Origin: Snodgrassella alvi
GTDB lineage: Bacteria; Pseudomonadota; Gammaproteobacteria; Burkholderiales; Neisseriaceae
Assembly (NCBI RefSeq): GCF_002777855.1
Contig: NZ_MEIK01000028.1
Span: 81,735-145,734, forward strand
Direction of reading: 5' to 3'
Length of the DNA stretch: 64,000 bases
The notes beneath the pieces were generated by a model, which was not told the DNA's origin, ran no database searches, and was given only the letters and a program-made list of their open reading frames with translations. Below, one piece after another: positions 12,175 to 22,054 of this stretch (the stretch's first letter is position 1; each line of letters begins with the position of its first letter). A program made the position numbers and the translations under genes.

Positions 12175-12870
12175 TTACTGTACGTAGGTAGTGGTTTGTT
12201 GTGTAGTAGTGGTAGCTGTTTGTTGAACAGGGTTAACACGAATTTCTACACGGCGATTTTTGGCACGGCCTTCCACTGTGGCATTGCTGGCAATTGGATT
12301 GGCAGAACCGTAGCCTACTGCGCTAATACGATTGCTGGCGACGCCACGGGCGCTCAGGAATGTGGAAACAGACTCAGCGCGACGTTGTGATAATGGCCTA
12401 TTGATATTGTCATTACCGGTGCTGTCGGTATAACCAGCGATGGTGATATTGGTATCCACATATTTAGCCAGAATCTCAGCTACAGATGATAGGGAAGATG
12501 TGGCGGCGCTGCTTAATTCAGAGCTATTAGTTGCAAATGTGATGTTTTCTGGCATGGTGAGTTTAATCTGGTCACCTTCGCGCTGTACTTCAACATTTGT
12601 ATTAGCCAGTTTTTGACGCAATAGTTTTTCTTGGTAATCCATATAAGCACCGATGCCAGCACCGATAGCACCACAGCCCAGAGCAGCATTACGTGCACCT
12701 CGGCTATTGTGGGTAATTGCACCAACGATTCCGCATACGGCAGCTCCACTTAGGCCGTAAACAGCGGTTTTGCTGGCATGGGTTTGGCCGGTACTAGGAT
12801 CGGTAACACAGCCGGTCAAGGCTAAGGTAGTGGCGGCAGCGAGTGCAGCCAATGGTTTCATGATGGTCAT
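12175..12870 (-). CDS. OmpA-family lipoprotein (YiaD-like)
   Basis: 231 residues from the ATG at 12870, which has a good AGGAG ribosome binding site 6 bases upstream; a longer frame without such a site reaches 13035. A signal peptide ends in a lipobox LTGC with the lipid-carrying Cys at about residue 21. A glycine-rich stretch (about 40-80) resembles a glycine-zipper. The C-terminal OmpA domain (about 110-215) shows the peptidoglycan-binding pattern YTDSTGNDNINRPLSQRRAE and GRAKNRRVEI. Proteins of this design anchor the outer membrane to peptidoglycan. It has its own terminator and faces away from cysS. Confidence 0.88.
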   Translation of the reverse strand: MTIMKPLAALAAATTLALTGCVTDPSTGQTHASKTAVYGLSGAAVCGIVGAITHNSRGARNAALGCGAIGAGIGAYMDYQEKLLRQKLANTNVEVQREGDQIKLTMPENITFATNSSELSSAATSSLSSVAEILAKYVDTNITIAGYTDSTGNDNINRPLSQRRAESVSTFLSARGVASNRISAVGYGSANPIASNATVEGRAKNRRVEIRVNPVQQTATTTTQQTTTYVQ

Positions 12871-13028
12871 ACTTACTCCTTCTCTTAAAATTTGATTATG
12901 GTTTTCACATGTATGTTTTATGCTATCTATAGCAGAAAAGCAAGTGAGGGAGGGAGGAGGTGCGCAAACTGAAAATATTCTGTCCGGTTTGCATATCTGT
13001 AATTTATTTTGTAGCAATGCTGGTTTAA

Positions 13029-13057
13029 GCGACAAGTTTACTGCGCTATATTACAAT
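13029..13057 (+). promoter_or_regulatory. Possible promoter for cysS
   Basis: GCGACA (13029-13034) and TACAAT (13052-13057) are separated by 17 bases, about 115 bases upstream of the cysS ATG. The -35 is imperfect. Confidence 0.4.
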
Positions 13058-13171
13058 TTAGTCTTATTTAAACGTGTTTGAGGCTCGTTCGCCCTTGAAA
13101 ACGGCCAGTTTAGCCTCATTCAATTAAATTGCCTGTATTCAGGGCTACTATCAGTCACTTTGGAACCAGAC

Positions 13172-14581
13172 ATGCTCAGCTTGTATAACACTTTAACTAG
13201 AAACAAACAGAAATTTACACCGATTAATCCACCACAGGTGCGTATGTATGTGTGTGGCATGACCGTTTATGATTATTGCCATCTGGGGCATGCACGGGTG
13301 ATGATTGTGTTTGATATGGTGACGCGCTGGATACGTGAGCTGGGCTATGAGCTTGATTATGTGCGTAATATTACTGATATAGACGATAAGATTATTAATC
13401 GGGCAAATGAGCGCGGCATCAGTATTTCTGAGCTGACTGATTATTATATTCAGGCTATGCATGAGGATGCGGCTGCTTTAGGTGTGCTGCCACCAAACCA
13501 TGAGCCGAGAGCCACACAGTATATTGGACAGATGATTGCCATGATTGAAGAGATCATGGCAAATGGTAAAGCTTATTTGGCTGAGAATGGTGATGTATTT
13601 TATGCGGTACGTGAGTTTCCTGACTATGGCCAGCTGAGCGGTAAGAGTTTGGATGATTTGCGCGCTGGTGAACGAGTGGATGTGGATGGCTACAAGCGTG
13701 ATCCCTTGGATTTTGTGTTGTGGAAAGCGGCCAAACCCCATGAACCGGCGTGGGACAGCCCGTGGGGACGTGGTCGGCCGGGCTGGCATATTGAGTGTTC
13801 GGCTATGAGCAAAGCTTTGTTGGGTGAGAATTTTGATATCCACGGTGGTGGAGCTGATTTGCAGTTTCCTCACCATGAAAATGAGATTGCTCAGAGCTGC
13901 GGTGCAGAAAAACAAGGTTGTTGCACGGAAAAAAATCACTTTGCTAGCCATGTAAAATATTGGCTACATAATGGGTTTATTCGTGTGGATAATGAAAAAA
14001 TGTCTAAATCCCTTGGAAATTTCTTCACTATCCGCGAAGTGTTGCAAAAATACGATGCAGAGGTAGTGCGTTTTTTTATTTTACGTGCCCATTATCGCAG
14101 TCCTTTAAATTATTCTGACGCCCATCTTGATGATGCCAGAGGCAGTTTGACTCGATTGTATACAGCATTGAAAAACACAACAGCCGCAGATGTTGAAGTT
14201 AATGCGGATTTAAATGATTATACGCGCCGGTTCTATGCTGCAATGAATGATGATTTTGCTACAGTGGAAGCTGTTGCCGTTCTATTCGAACTGGCCAATG
14301 AAATTAATAAAACTCATGATGCGCAATTGGCAGGGTGCTTAAAAGGGCTGGGTGGTCTGCTGGGTTTGTTACAGCGTGATCCAGAGGCGTTTTTGCAGAA
14401 TGAAGTGGGTGAAGGCGTACAAGGTCTTGATAATGCCACCATTGAAGCGATGATTGCTGCACGGCAGCAGGCGCGTGCAGAACGCAACTGGGCAGAATCA
14501 GACCGTATTCGCGATGAACTAACGGCTGCCGGCATTGTGTTGGAAGATGGTGCTAATGGTACAAGCTGGCGCCGTGCCTGA
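13172..14581 (+). CDS. cysS: Cysteinyl-tRNA synthetase
   Basis: 469 residues from the ATG at 13172. A TTG four codons upstream is possible, but [15 protein letters not shown] matches the usual start of this family. The class I synthetase charges tRNA-Cys. The zinc-binding start [19 protein letters not shown] contains the HIGH-type motif HLGH, and the [10 protein letters not shown] signature is at about residues 273-282. The region around [10 protein letters not shown] and HHENEIAQS adds the other zinc ligands. It stands alone with a free-standing upstream region. Confidence 0.96.
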   Translation: MLSLYNTLTRNKQKFTPINPPQVRMYVCGMTVYDYCHLGHARVMIVFDMVTRWIRELGYELDYVRNITDIDDKIINRANERGISISELTDYYIQAMHEDAAALGVLPPNHEPRATQYIGQMIAMIEEIMANGKAYLAENGDVFYAVREFPDYGQLSGKSLDDLRAGERVDVDGYKRDPLDFVLWKAAKPHEPAWDSPWGRGRPGWHIECSAMSKALLGENFDIHGGGADLQFPHHENEIAQSCGAEKQGCCTEKNHFASHVKYWLHNGFIRVDNEKMSKSLGNFFTIREVLQKYDAEVVRFFILRAHYRSPLNYSDAHLDDARGSLTRLYTALKNTTAADVEVNADLNDYTRRFYAAMNDDFATVEAVAVLFELANEINKTHDAQLAGCLKGLGGLLGLLQRDPEAFLQNEVGEGVQGLDNATIEAMIAARQQARAERNWAESDRIRDELTAAGIVLEDGANGTSWRRA

Positions 14582-14750
14582 TTTTTTCTTTATCTAAAAC
14601 AGATATTAAAGAGACTATGGATCTATTCTGAATCAGGGGCTTGACAGCAGTATTATAATTTTAATGTATGGTATGTTTTGAATCTGGTAATACAGTGCAT
14701 CTTTTTCACAGGACATCTGTGTAATATGGCTGTTCTGTGTGCTGATTTAC

Positions 14751-14778
14751 TTGAAAATCTTACTCATGCGAGTATAAT
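14751..14778 (+). promoter_or_regulatory. Promoter for rpmE
   Basis: TTGAAA (14751-14756) and TATAAT (14773-14778) are spaced by 16 bases, about 72 bases before the rpmE start. A second TTGACA at 14641 has no good partner -10 at the right spacing. Confidence 0.65.
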
Positions 14779-14850
14779 CGCCCGATTCCAGACATCCGTT
14801 TCAAGAGGTACAGGCACATCCCCTGTGCCCGCTTAACTAAGGACGACACT

Positions 14851-15066
14851 ATGAATAACAGCATTCAACCTAACTACCACGACGTAACTGTGACTTGCTC
14901 CTGCGGTAATACTTTTGTAACTAAATCCGCAATGGAAAAAGATACTTTCAATATTGAAGTATGCTCTGCTTGTCATCCGTTCTATACCGGTAAACAGAAA
15001 ATCGTTGACTCTACTGGTCGCGTGGACAAATTCAATCAGAAATACGGCAATATGTTCAAACGTTAA
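14851..15066 (+). CDS. rpmE: 50S ribosomal protein L31
   Basis: 71 residues. The zinc-binding form of L31, shown by the pairs CSC near residue 16-18 and CSAC near residue 38-41. The first four residues precede the usual start region and the tail [11 protein letters not shown] is typical. The start ATG has an AAGGACGACACT leader. It is followed at once by a strong terminator. Confidence 0.95.
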   Translation: MNNSIQPNYHDVTVTCSCGNTFVTKSAMEKDTFNIEVCSACHPFYTGKQKIVDSTGRVDKFNQKYGNMFKR

Positions 15067-15090
15067 TCTTGTTTGCAAGATATTGCACCA

Positions 15091-15120
15091 AAAAAGACTG
15101 CCATTATGGCAGTCTTTTTT
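15091..15120 (+). terminator. Terminator of rpmE
   Basis: Stem GACTGCCA / TGGCAGTC with a three-base loop, flanked by A6 and T6. The symmetry lets it act in both directions. Confidence 0.92.
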
Positions 15121-15212
15121 AATGGGGATTTCATATGCCTTATTCAGGATCAATATAAGTAATATTCACCTTTTATGGTTTTATAAGTAATTTTTATATT
15201 TTCAGCTATTAA

Positions 15213-16175
15213 TCAGCGTTGATTTAGTGTCTGGTTAATCAGCAGCCATAACCAGCTGACCACTACAAAAGGCATGGTCAGTACCGGAAGTGCATAGGGT
15301 TTCAGAAGAGTAGTAAGGGCAGACTGAGTAAATACGGTGAGAATTATAGCCAGTAAAATATATAAATTGGTTTTGCTGTCTGGTGAATTGCTGAAGGTAA
15401 TCAGTGTAATAGCAGTTAATACCGCATTGAATGAATAAAGCCCCAGTGTAATAAGCTCAAGTTGACCTCCGTACATTAGGGCGATGCCGATGGCAAGGAT
15501 TGAACCGGTTATGGCATATAGGGTGATTCGGAGGGAATTGACAGCCAGAGCGATCAAAAATGTTATTCCCACCAGTGTACTGTTGAATAAAAATACTTCA
15601 GCAATGCCAAGAATGCTGCTTGGCAGCAGGTGCAACAGTGTAAAGCTGGTAATGTGTGCGGTAGCGGTATCTGCCTGTACTCGTGACAGCGCTGAAAAAG
15701 AAGGAATTGCCAACAGGAATATCCATGTAATCAGGATGAAGGGCATGGTCAGACAGGGTAAATACCATTGCTGTAATATTGTGCTTAGGGCTTTGGTAAT
15801 GAAGACCGAAAGTATGGATGCCAGTACAATAGTGCACCATAAATAGGGTGAGTTTTCACAAAAGGTAGCCAATGCAATGCCTGTCAGACAGGCATTAAAG
15901 CCATAGATTCCTTGCTGCCAAGCTTTTTCATTAAGCTGATACACATAGGCCATGATGTTGGCGCTGATTACGGCCACTAAACTGGCTACTCCTATAATTG
16001 GTTTGCCCGTAAAGCATCCCCCCATCAGTACCCCTAGCAGAAAAATCAGTCCAGATAATGCATTGTTTTGGAGCATGACCTGACCGTAGCTGCGGAGAAT
16101 CACATCAGTAAAGCGGACACAGTAGTTGTGGTTGCATAATTGATGCCATTGCGCTGCTACAGACATTTTTTTCAT
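15213..16175 (-). CDS. Urea transporter (UT family)
   Basis: 320 residues. Bacterial UT proteins are channel-like transporters for urea. The internal duplication typical of the family is visible: YGFNACLTGIALATF (about 91-105) and YSFNAVLTAITLITF (about 248-262) are the two copies of one element. PCLTMPFILITWIFLL and PVLTMPFVVVSWLWLL are the two copies of the UT signature. About ten hydrophobic segments span the protein. No urease gene is in this window, so the source of use for urea is not shown. The start at 16175 has the RBS GGAGAA. Confidence 0.9.
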   Translation of the reverse strand: MKKMSVAAQWHQLCNHNYCVRFTDVILRSYGQVMLQNNALSGLIFLLGVLMGGCFTGKPIIGVASLVAVISANIMAYVYQLNEKAWQQGIYGFNACLTGIALATFCENSPYLWCTIVLASILSVFITKALSTILQQWYLPCLTMPFILITWIFLLAIPSFSALSRVQADTATAHITSFTLLHLLPSSILGIAEVFLFNSTLVGITFLIALAVNSLRITLYAITGSILAIGIALMYGGQLELITLGLYSFNAVLTAITLITFSNSPDSKTNLYILLAIILTVFTQSALTTLLKPYALPVLTMPFVVVSWLWLLINQTLNQR

Positions 16176-17334
16176 CCGTTTTCTCCTTTATTAATATTTC
16201 AGCTCAGTAGGTTAGACTGCTTTTATACTGTTTCTGCGTAGGTAAATGTTCTGGTAATGTGGGATGGAAATAAATATACGATATTTAATGCTAGTTGGGC
16301 GGAAAATTTTATTTTTTATGAGCTTGAAATATTTGATGATGAAAATGTTCCTGCCAAATTGAGAGTATGCTTTTTCAGTGCTGTTGTTTAACTTTAGTTC
16401 TTTATTGTTTAGTTTGTTTTTTATTTTTTCATGTTTATAAGGTTTTTATTTGGGCAGGTAAGTTGTGCTGAAACGTTTAAGAATCTGAAATTCAAAGCAA
16501 GTAAACATTGATTAGTTGGTAAGATCAAATACAGCTTAGGAACGTTGAAGTTTGTACTAAATTTGCATTTTGAATAATTTTTGTAATATAAAAGAAGAAA
16601 TAATTAAAATATTATTTTTAAATTTAATTAAATAGGGTAAATATGTGACTATTCTAAATCTGTATTTGGCCGTCAGGCTAGCAGTGAAACGGTACAATCA
16701 GAAAACAATTTTGCTCTGAGTAACGTGCAGGTTAATTAAATAAGCTAAACCGAGCGATATCTACTTTCTAAATTTGCTCCTAATACTGAATTGATTGATA
16801 TTAATAAAGAAAGGGCTCTTTCAATTATAAGTATGTGATCAGTGAAATGAAAGGCAATCTGAATTTAACCAAAAGTAAAAAATGACGGCTGAAAATCCGA
16901 AGATTGTAGTGTTAGAACTGTCATCCCAGTTTTATTTTTCCATATAAATGTAGCGATGATTTTGTATTCTGAAACTTTCAGCATTATGCTTGGTATTGAG
17001 GAAGGTTGATAATAATTGAAATGTGCTGAAATGAGCTTAAATCGTTCTCCGTGGTAGGGATGGGCTTTATTGTCGCTGTTTTGGGATAATTTTTAAAACG
17101 CGGTTTTATTTCATAATGCATGTATCAGTCAGCCCCAGGTTTTCTGCTTTGATTGTTATTGCAATGAATTATCCGTTTACTTGGTATCGGAAGAGTGTCT
17201 GTATATGCACAACTGTTGCCAGTAGTAGTTGTATCTATGTTATTGTTTAATACTGGCTCGTTTCTGATTTTGTTTAGAAGAGTGGCTTCTAGCAATGGGA
17301 ATTGAATGATAAAAATATTAAGAAGAAAGAATTT
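16176..17334. other. Long AT-rich gap, partly decayed coding sequence
   Basis: About 1.16 kb between two divergent genes. Most of it is AT-rich with stops in all frames. One stretch at 16659-16838 looks like a decayed gene (listed separately). I looked for the manganese-sensing yybP-ykoY riboswitch that often precedes TerC-family genes and could not see its conserved core. Confidence 0.45.
16659..16838 (+). pseudogene. Possible decayed reading frame
   Basis: One frame reads SVFGRQASSETVQSENNF, two stop codons interrupt it soon after, and it then continues KFAPNTELIDINKERALS before a final TGA. Composition and codon choice look more coding-like than the surrounding AT-rich DNA. No family is recognised and there is no start codon, so this is a guess. 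Confidence 0.25.
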
Positions 17335-18315
17335 ATGCAGCCTCATTTGAATTCAGTGGGCACACCTTTATTTTATGGCGTATTTATCGTCATCATAATT
17401 GTAATGATAGCGATAGATATGCTCACGCTGAAAAAAGAAGGCGTACATCGCGTTAGCACTAAAGAAGCGCTGCTGTGGACATGCGTCTGGATTGCTGTTT
17501 CACTTGGTTTTGCTCTCTGGCTTTATTTTGAGCTGATGCATAATCCGGTGCTGGGCAGTGAGGTGGCTGCTGATTCGGTGATGGATTTTCTTACTGGCTA
17601 TGTGTTGGAAAAATCGTTATCGGTGGACAATATTTTTGTCTTCGTGCTGATATTTAGTTATTTTAAGGTGCCGGCAGAGTATCAACACCGAGTGCTATTG
17701 TACGGAGTATTGGGGGCAATCGTCCTACGTGCTGTGATGGTGGCTTTGGGTGCAGTTCTGGTCAGCCGCTTTGAGTGGGTGCTGTATCTGTTTGGTATAT
17801 TCCTGCTTTATAGCGGGATTAAGCTGATGCTGCCGGAAAAAGATGAGAATAAAAGTTTGGCTGATAACCCACTGATAGGTTGGCTGCACCGCCATATGCG
17901 CGTCAGTGAGCAATTTAATCGTGAGAAATTTTTTACCATCGAAAACGGCCAGCGCATGGCCACGCCATTATTGCTTACATTGGTAGTGATTGAATTGAGT
18001 GATGTGGTTTTTGCTGTAGACAGTATACCGGCTGTCTTTGCTGTTACCACTGACCCGTTTATTGTGTTTACTTCGAATATTTTCGCGGTGCTTGGTTTGC
18101 GTGCGATGTATTTTTTATTGGCCAATGTGGTTGAAAAATTTGTTTATCTCAAATATGGGTTGGCAGTGGTCCTGACTTTTATCGGTGCCAAAATGCTGGT
18201 GGCAAAATGGTGGCACATTCCTTCTTTTGCTTCACTGGCTGTAGTATTTACTGCTTTACTGCTGGCGATTCTAGCTTCATGGTGGAAAACCAGAAAGCAG
18301 CCGCATAATCTGTAG
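17335..18315 (+). CDS. TerC/Alx family membrane protein
   Basis: 326 residues from the ATG at 17335, behind an AAGAAAG ribosome binding site; a TTG start at 17302 would add 11 residues. TerC proteins are multi-helix membrane proteins, and the Alx branch is tied to manganese and alkaline stress. The family's acidic membrane motifs are present: EKSLSVDNIFVFVLIF (about 92-107) and IELSDVVFAVDSIPAVFAV (about 220-238). Eight or nine membrane segments are seen. The gene stands alone. Confidence 0.92.
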   Translation: MQPHLNSVGTPLFYGVFIVIIIVMIAIDMLTLKKEGVHRVSTKEALLWTCVWIAVSLGFALWLYFELMHNPVLGSEVAADSVMDFLTGYVLEKSLSVDNIFVFVLIFSYFKVPAEYQHRVLLYGVLGAIVLRAVMVALGAVLVSRFEWVLYLFGIFLLYSGIKLMLPEKDENKSLADNPLIGWLHRHMRVSEQFNREKFFTIENGQRMATPLLLTLVVIELSDVVFAVDSIPAVFAVTTDPFIVFTSNIFAVLGLRAMYFLLANVVEKFVYLKYGLAVVLTFIGAKMLVAKWWHIPSFASLAVVFTALLLAILASWWKTRKQPHNL

Positions 18316-18337
18316 ACGACAAAGGAAGTTTTCACAA

Positions 18338-18393
18338 CAGCCCGCTTCAGCTTATTTTGATTGTTAATACACACAATAATGGCTGGCGGGCTG
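18338..18393. terminator. Hairpin between convergent terC and flavodoxin genes
   Basis: Arms CAGCCCGC / GCGGGCTG enclose a 40-base loop with a further small stem. No U tract. Its place between two convergent genes suggests a shared termination role. Confidence 0.4.
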
Positions 18394-18429
18394 ATACTCT
18401 GTAAGTAAGCTTAAAACAGAATGAAATGC

Positions 18430-18981
18430 TTAGGCCAATTTGTCTACAAATTCACTTACTCGAGCTACGTAGATTTTTACAGTTTCGATATCGCCAGCTG
18501 GAATCTCATCGACACTGGCATCGGCTGGTGTCTGAACCATTGCTCCGATGGAACCTCCGAGTACATTTACATCATTGCGCGCTGCTTCTTTGGAGTTAGC
18601 CGGCAGTAGTCCGAGACTTACCCAGATACCGCCATGCTGTGCTGCCAGTGTCTGCATCCAGATTAGGGTTACTTGTTTGTCGCCACTAAAACTGGCACTG
18701 TTGGTGAAGCCGCCGAACACTTTATTTTGCCATGCACGCTCTGCCCACAGGCCGGATGTGGCGTCGGCTACTTTCTTAAACTGCCAAGGTACATTGCCCA
18801 TATAAGTAGGTGCAGCAAAGATGATACCTTTGGCCTGATGCAACTGCTGCCACTGATCATCATCCAGCTCGCCATTGGCATCGATTTCTACCAGTACAGC
18901 ATCAGTATCGGCTGCAGCTGCCTGAGCAATTTTAAGTGTATGGCCATAACCGGAAAATACCAAAATAGCTAGTTTACTCAT
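18430..18981 (-). CDS. Flavodoxin-family (WrbA-like) protein
   Basis: 183 residues. The FMN phosphate loop is near the N terminus (LVFSGYGHTLKIA, about 7-19) and the region FAAPTYMGNVPWQFKK (about 55-70) resembles the WrbA and NAD(P)H:quinone reductase group. Such proteins bind FMN and reduce quinones or act as electron carriers. It stands alone. The exact substrate is not readable from sequence. Confidence 0.85.
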   Translation of the reverse strand: MSKLAILVFSGYGHTLKIAQAAAADTDAVLVEIDANGELDDDQWQQLHQAKGIIFAAPTYMGNVPWQFKKVADATSGLWAERAWQNKVFGGFTNSASFSGDKQVTLIWMQTLAAQHGGIWVSLGLLPANSKEAARNDVNVLGGSIGAMVQTPADASVDEIPAGDIETVKIYVARVSEFVDKLA

Positions 18982-19241
18982 GTGTCTGTTCCTTATGATT
19001 GATTGCCAAAACAGCTTAAGCGGGTGGCGCTACTATCGCAAGTATGATTCAGGAAATAAAAATGAAGATTATTGCCTGACAGTAAACTATCAATGCTTGG
19101 ATATAAAATTCTTTACAACCCGGTAATTGATCCAGAAACGACCCTTTGCAGACTCAGATGAAAGACTATATTGCACAGTTTAGTTGCATACTTGATAACG
19201 CAGTAAATAATTGTTAAACTGAATTAAATACATAATCATGT
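18982..19241. other. Gap upstream of the semialdehyde dehydrogenase gene
   Basis: No gene. With the following 200 bases this forms a 473-base gap between divergent genes that should hold both promoters. A LacI-type palindrome follows at 19242. Confidence 0.5.
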
Positions 19242-19255
19242 CTGAAACGTTTCAG
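19242..19255. promoter_or_regulatory. Cra/FruR-like operator palindrome
   Basis: CTGAAACGTTTCAG is a perfect 14-base palindrome with a central CG. Its core TGAAACGTTTCA is the symmetric form of the Cra (FruR) operator of the LacI family. It lies 200 bases upstream of the dehydrogenase start, beside TAATCATG. No LacI-family regulator is in the window. Confidence 0.5.
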
Positions 19256-19454
19256 GTATGGAAAGAAAACCTCGCCTGATCTCATCTGAAATATTGGTGT
19301 ACAGAAGCGCGGTAGCATTCACATCAGGCACACAACCATTTCCAGATAGTTAAACACAAAAGATTGTCTCAAAACCTGCCCGAACTGCAGCCATTCATTT
19401 GTATGCTTAAGGGCAGCAAACGTGGTGTAACTTTTATAAATGAAAGGTAAATAT

Positions 19455-20846
19455 ATGGCGTACGCAAGTACCAATCCCTACACCGAGCAACAGGTAAAAG
19501 CATTTTCTGATACCACCGATGTTGAACTGGAAACTGCTTTGAATCATGCAGATGCTGCTTTTAAACAGTGGAAAAACACTACGTTTGCCCAGCGTGCGCG
19601 TGTTTTACAAAATGCTGCTGATATTCTTCGAGCCAATATTGATGAATATGCCCAGTTACTGACACTGGAAATGGGTAAACTGTTTCGCGAAGCCAAAGCT
19701 GAAACCGAGCTTTCTGCGCAGATTTTTGAGTATTATGCTGTTCATGCTGAGCGTCAGCTTCAGCCGGAAGTGTTGCCAGTTACTTCCAATAAGGGCAACC
19801 GTGCTCGCATTGAGTTTGCTCCACAAGGTATTATTTTGGCAGTTGAGCCGTGGAACTTCCCATATTATCAGATTGCCCGTATTGCAGCCCCGCAGCTTGC
19901 TGCCGGTAATGTGGTTGTGCTGAAACATGCGTCCAATGTGCCGCAATGTGCCGCCAAAATGGCTGCCATGCTGCTACAAGCTGGTTTACTGGATGGTGCG
20001 TTTCAGAACCTGTACCCAACGCATGCACAACTGGCAAAAATCATTGCTGACCCGCGCGTGCGCGGTGTAGCCTTAACCGGTTCAGAAGGTGCTGGTGCTA
20101 TTGTGGCTGCACAGGCTGGAGCAGCATTAAAAAAATGTACTCTTGAGCTTGGTGGCGCCGATGCATTTATCGTTCTGAATGATGCTGATATCGAAAAAGC
20201 AGCCAAATGGGCTGTATTTGGCCGTCACTGGAATGCAGGGCAGGTGTGTGTGAGTGCCAAACGCATTATTGTAGAAGAAGGTGTTTACGATCGTTTCCTG
20301 AATCTGTACCGCGAAGGAGTGCGTCAGCTGCGCATGGGTGACCCGATGGATGCCGCTACCACACTGGCACCACTATCTTCTCGTTCTGCGGTGACTGGTT
20401 TGCAACAACAATTGGATGAAGCGGTAAAACTGGGCGCTCATGCTGAAGAAATTGCATTGGATATGCCGGCTCAGGGATGTTTTTTCCGACCGGTTATCCT
20501 GACCAATATTCAGCCGGATAATCCGGCACGTCACTGGGAATTTTTTGGTCCGGTTTCTTCTATCTACCGCGCCAAAGATGCAGCTCATGCCATTGAAATT
20601 GCCAACGATACCCCATATGGCTTAGGTGGTTCTATCTTTACGTCTGATGAAGAACGCGGTGCCAAACTGGCTCAGCAGATTGATACGGGTATGGTCTTTA
20701 TTAATCATCCCACCATGGTTAAAGCTGATTTGCCATTTGGAGGCGTGAAACGCTCCGGTTTCGGACGCGAATTGCTTGATTTAGGCTTAAAAGAATTCGT
20801 GAATGCTAAACTGGTAAGTATTGCAGACATCGACGCTGAATTCTAA
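19455..20846 (+). CDS. NAD-dependent succinate-semialdehyde dehydrogenase (Sad/YneI type)
   Basis: 463 residues, the length of E. coli Sad, starting at the ATG at 19455 behind a GAAAGG site; an in-frame ATG at 19440 lies upstream of that site and is not used here. The aldehyde dehydrogenase family oxidises succinate semialdehyde to succinate, linking GABA-type pathways to the TCA cycle. The NAD-binding region has VEPWNFPYYQIAR, the general-base Glu lies in LELGG (about residue 229), and the catalytic Cys is in GQVCVSAKR (about residue 264). A terminator follows. Substrate choice is inferred from family likeness only. Confidence 0.88.
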   Translation: MAYASTNPYTEQQVKAFSDTTDVELETALNHADAAFKQWKNTTFAQRARVLQNAADILRANIDEYAQLLTLEMGKLFREAKAETELSAQIFEYYAVHAERQLQPEVLPVTSNKGNRARIEFAPQGIILAVEPWNFPYYQIARIAAPQLAAGNVVVLKHASNVPQCAAKMAAMLLQAGLLDGAFQNLYPTHAQLAKIIADPRVRGVALTGSEGAGAIVAAQAGAALKKCTLELGGADAFIVLNDADIEKAAKWAVFGRHWNAGQVCVSAKRIIVEEGVYDRFLNLYREGVRQLRMGDPMDAATTLAPLSSRSAVTGLQQQLDEAVKLGAHAEEIALDMPAQGCFFRPVILTNIQPDNPARHWEFFGPVSSIYRAKDAAHAIEIANDTPYGLGGSIFTSDEERGAKLAQQIDTGMVFINHPTMVKADLPFGGVKRSGFGRELLDLGLKEFVNAKLVSIADIDAEF

Positions 20847-20862
20847 ATTTGTTTGAAAACTA

Positions 20863-20897
20863 ACGGGGCTACTGGACAAAAAGCAGCTCCGTTTTTT
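20863..20897 (+). terminator. Terminator of the semialdehyde dehydrogenase gene
   Basis: Arms ACGGGGCT / AGCTCCGT (one G-U pair) and a T6 tail, just past the stop. Confidence 0.75.
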
Positions 20898-21152
20898 ATT
20901 TTAAGATAATTTTTTTCATTAATATTTTGACTGAATAACGTTTGGCCAACAGCCATCCAAACAGAAGTGTTTAAAAGATGAGACAGATAAATTACTGAAA
21001 TGTAATATAAATGTAGCATTGTGGTAAAAGTCAGCCAACTTATCCTGCACCAATCATTTTTCAGCTAAAGTAGTTTAATCAACTTCATGTGTACCATCAT
21101 GTTGATAATAATTAGCTTTTTAAAGCGTGCCAGCAAATAGACAGGAGGCAGT
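20898..21152. other. Intergenic region before yaaA
   Basis: About 255 bases without a gene. It must hold the yaaA promoter, but I see no clean -35/-10 pair. An AGGAGGC ribosome binding site ends the region. Confidence 0.5.
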
Positions 21153-21941
21153 ATGCTAACCATAATCGCCGCACCGACCACTCAGGACTTTGCTAATCCG
21201 CGCCTGAGCGACACTTATAGCCAGCCGCAATTTCTGACACAGAGTGAACAGCTGGTACAGATTTGCCGCAAACTTAGCCTCAAACAATTAGAAGAAATTA
21301 TGCACATTAGCCCGCATCTGGCTGAAGTGAATCAGCAACGCTTTCGCGATTGGAAGCCGCCATTTACCCTCGATAATGCTTTACAGGCTATCTTTGCCTA
21401 TGGTGGTGATATTTACAATAGCATGCGCGTCAGTGAATTATCATTGCACGAACTGGACTACATGCAGAAAAGAGTATCCATTCTTTCTGGCCTTTATGGT
21501 TTACTGCGGCCATTGGATTTAATCCAACCGTATCGTCTGAGTATGAATGTGCGACTGGAAAATCCAAAGGGAATCAATTTGTATCATTTCTGGCATGACA
21601 TTCTTACCAACCATCTGAATCAGATTGAAACCGATACCATCATCGACTTAGCCTTTGACAATTATTTCAAAGTAATTGATAGCGATAAACTGAAAGCCAA
21701 AGTAATTAAACCTGTATTTCTTGATGAAAAAGCCGGTAAATACATGAATGTCAACGCCTATGATAAAGAAGCGATGGGTTTGATGACTCGCTTCATTGTG
21801 CGAAACAAACTTGAGTCGTCTAAAATGCTGCATGAATTCAGCGACCATGGTTACCAGTATTGCGCAAAAGAATCGAATGAACATGAGCTGGTGTTTAAAC
21901 GTTCTGAAAAAACGGCGCAGCAGTATCAAAATCGAAATTAA
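21153..21941 (+). CDS. yaaA: Peroxide stress protein YaaA
   Basis: 262 residues, usual family length (about 258). YaaA lowers the intracellular iron available for Fenton chemistry during peroxide stress. The family pattern is clear: a start of MLTIIAAPTT (the usual MLIIISPAKT), an FRDW segment, AIFAYGGDIYN, then ILSGLYGLLRPLDLIQPYRL and MNVNAYDKEAMG. The ATG has a strong AGGAGG site. It precedes yjdM with a 113-base gap. Confidence 0.93.
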   Translation: MLTIIAAPTTQDFANPRLSDTYSQPQFLTQSEQLVQICRKLSLKQLEEIMHISPHLAEVNQQRFRDWKPPFTLDNALQAIFAYGGDIYNSMRVSELSLHELDYMQKRVSILSGLYGLLRPLDLIQPYRLSMNVRLENPKGINLYHFWHDILTNHLNQIETDTIIDLAFDNYFKVIDSDKLKAKVIKPVFLDEKAGKYMNVNAYDKEAMGLMTRFIVRNKLESSKMLHEFSDHGYQYCAKESNEHELVFKRSEKTAQQYQNRN

Positions 21942-22054
21942 TTTCAGCATCTGGATACTAACGGCTGAAAAAGCGCGTAAGTTACACATAAAAATGTGGT
22001 GCTTGCAGTAGATTTCGGTACAATCCCCGCTTTAAACCATATAGAGATCTGACC

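Noticed and set aside
12871..13035. Longer N terminus of the OmpA-type lipoprotein
   Set aside because: The ATG at 12870 has a good ribosome binding site and begins the signal peptide with its lipobox; the upstream extension has neither.
17041..17334. yybP-ykoY manganese riboswitch before the TerC gene
   Set aside because: The conserved core bases of that riboswitch are not present.
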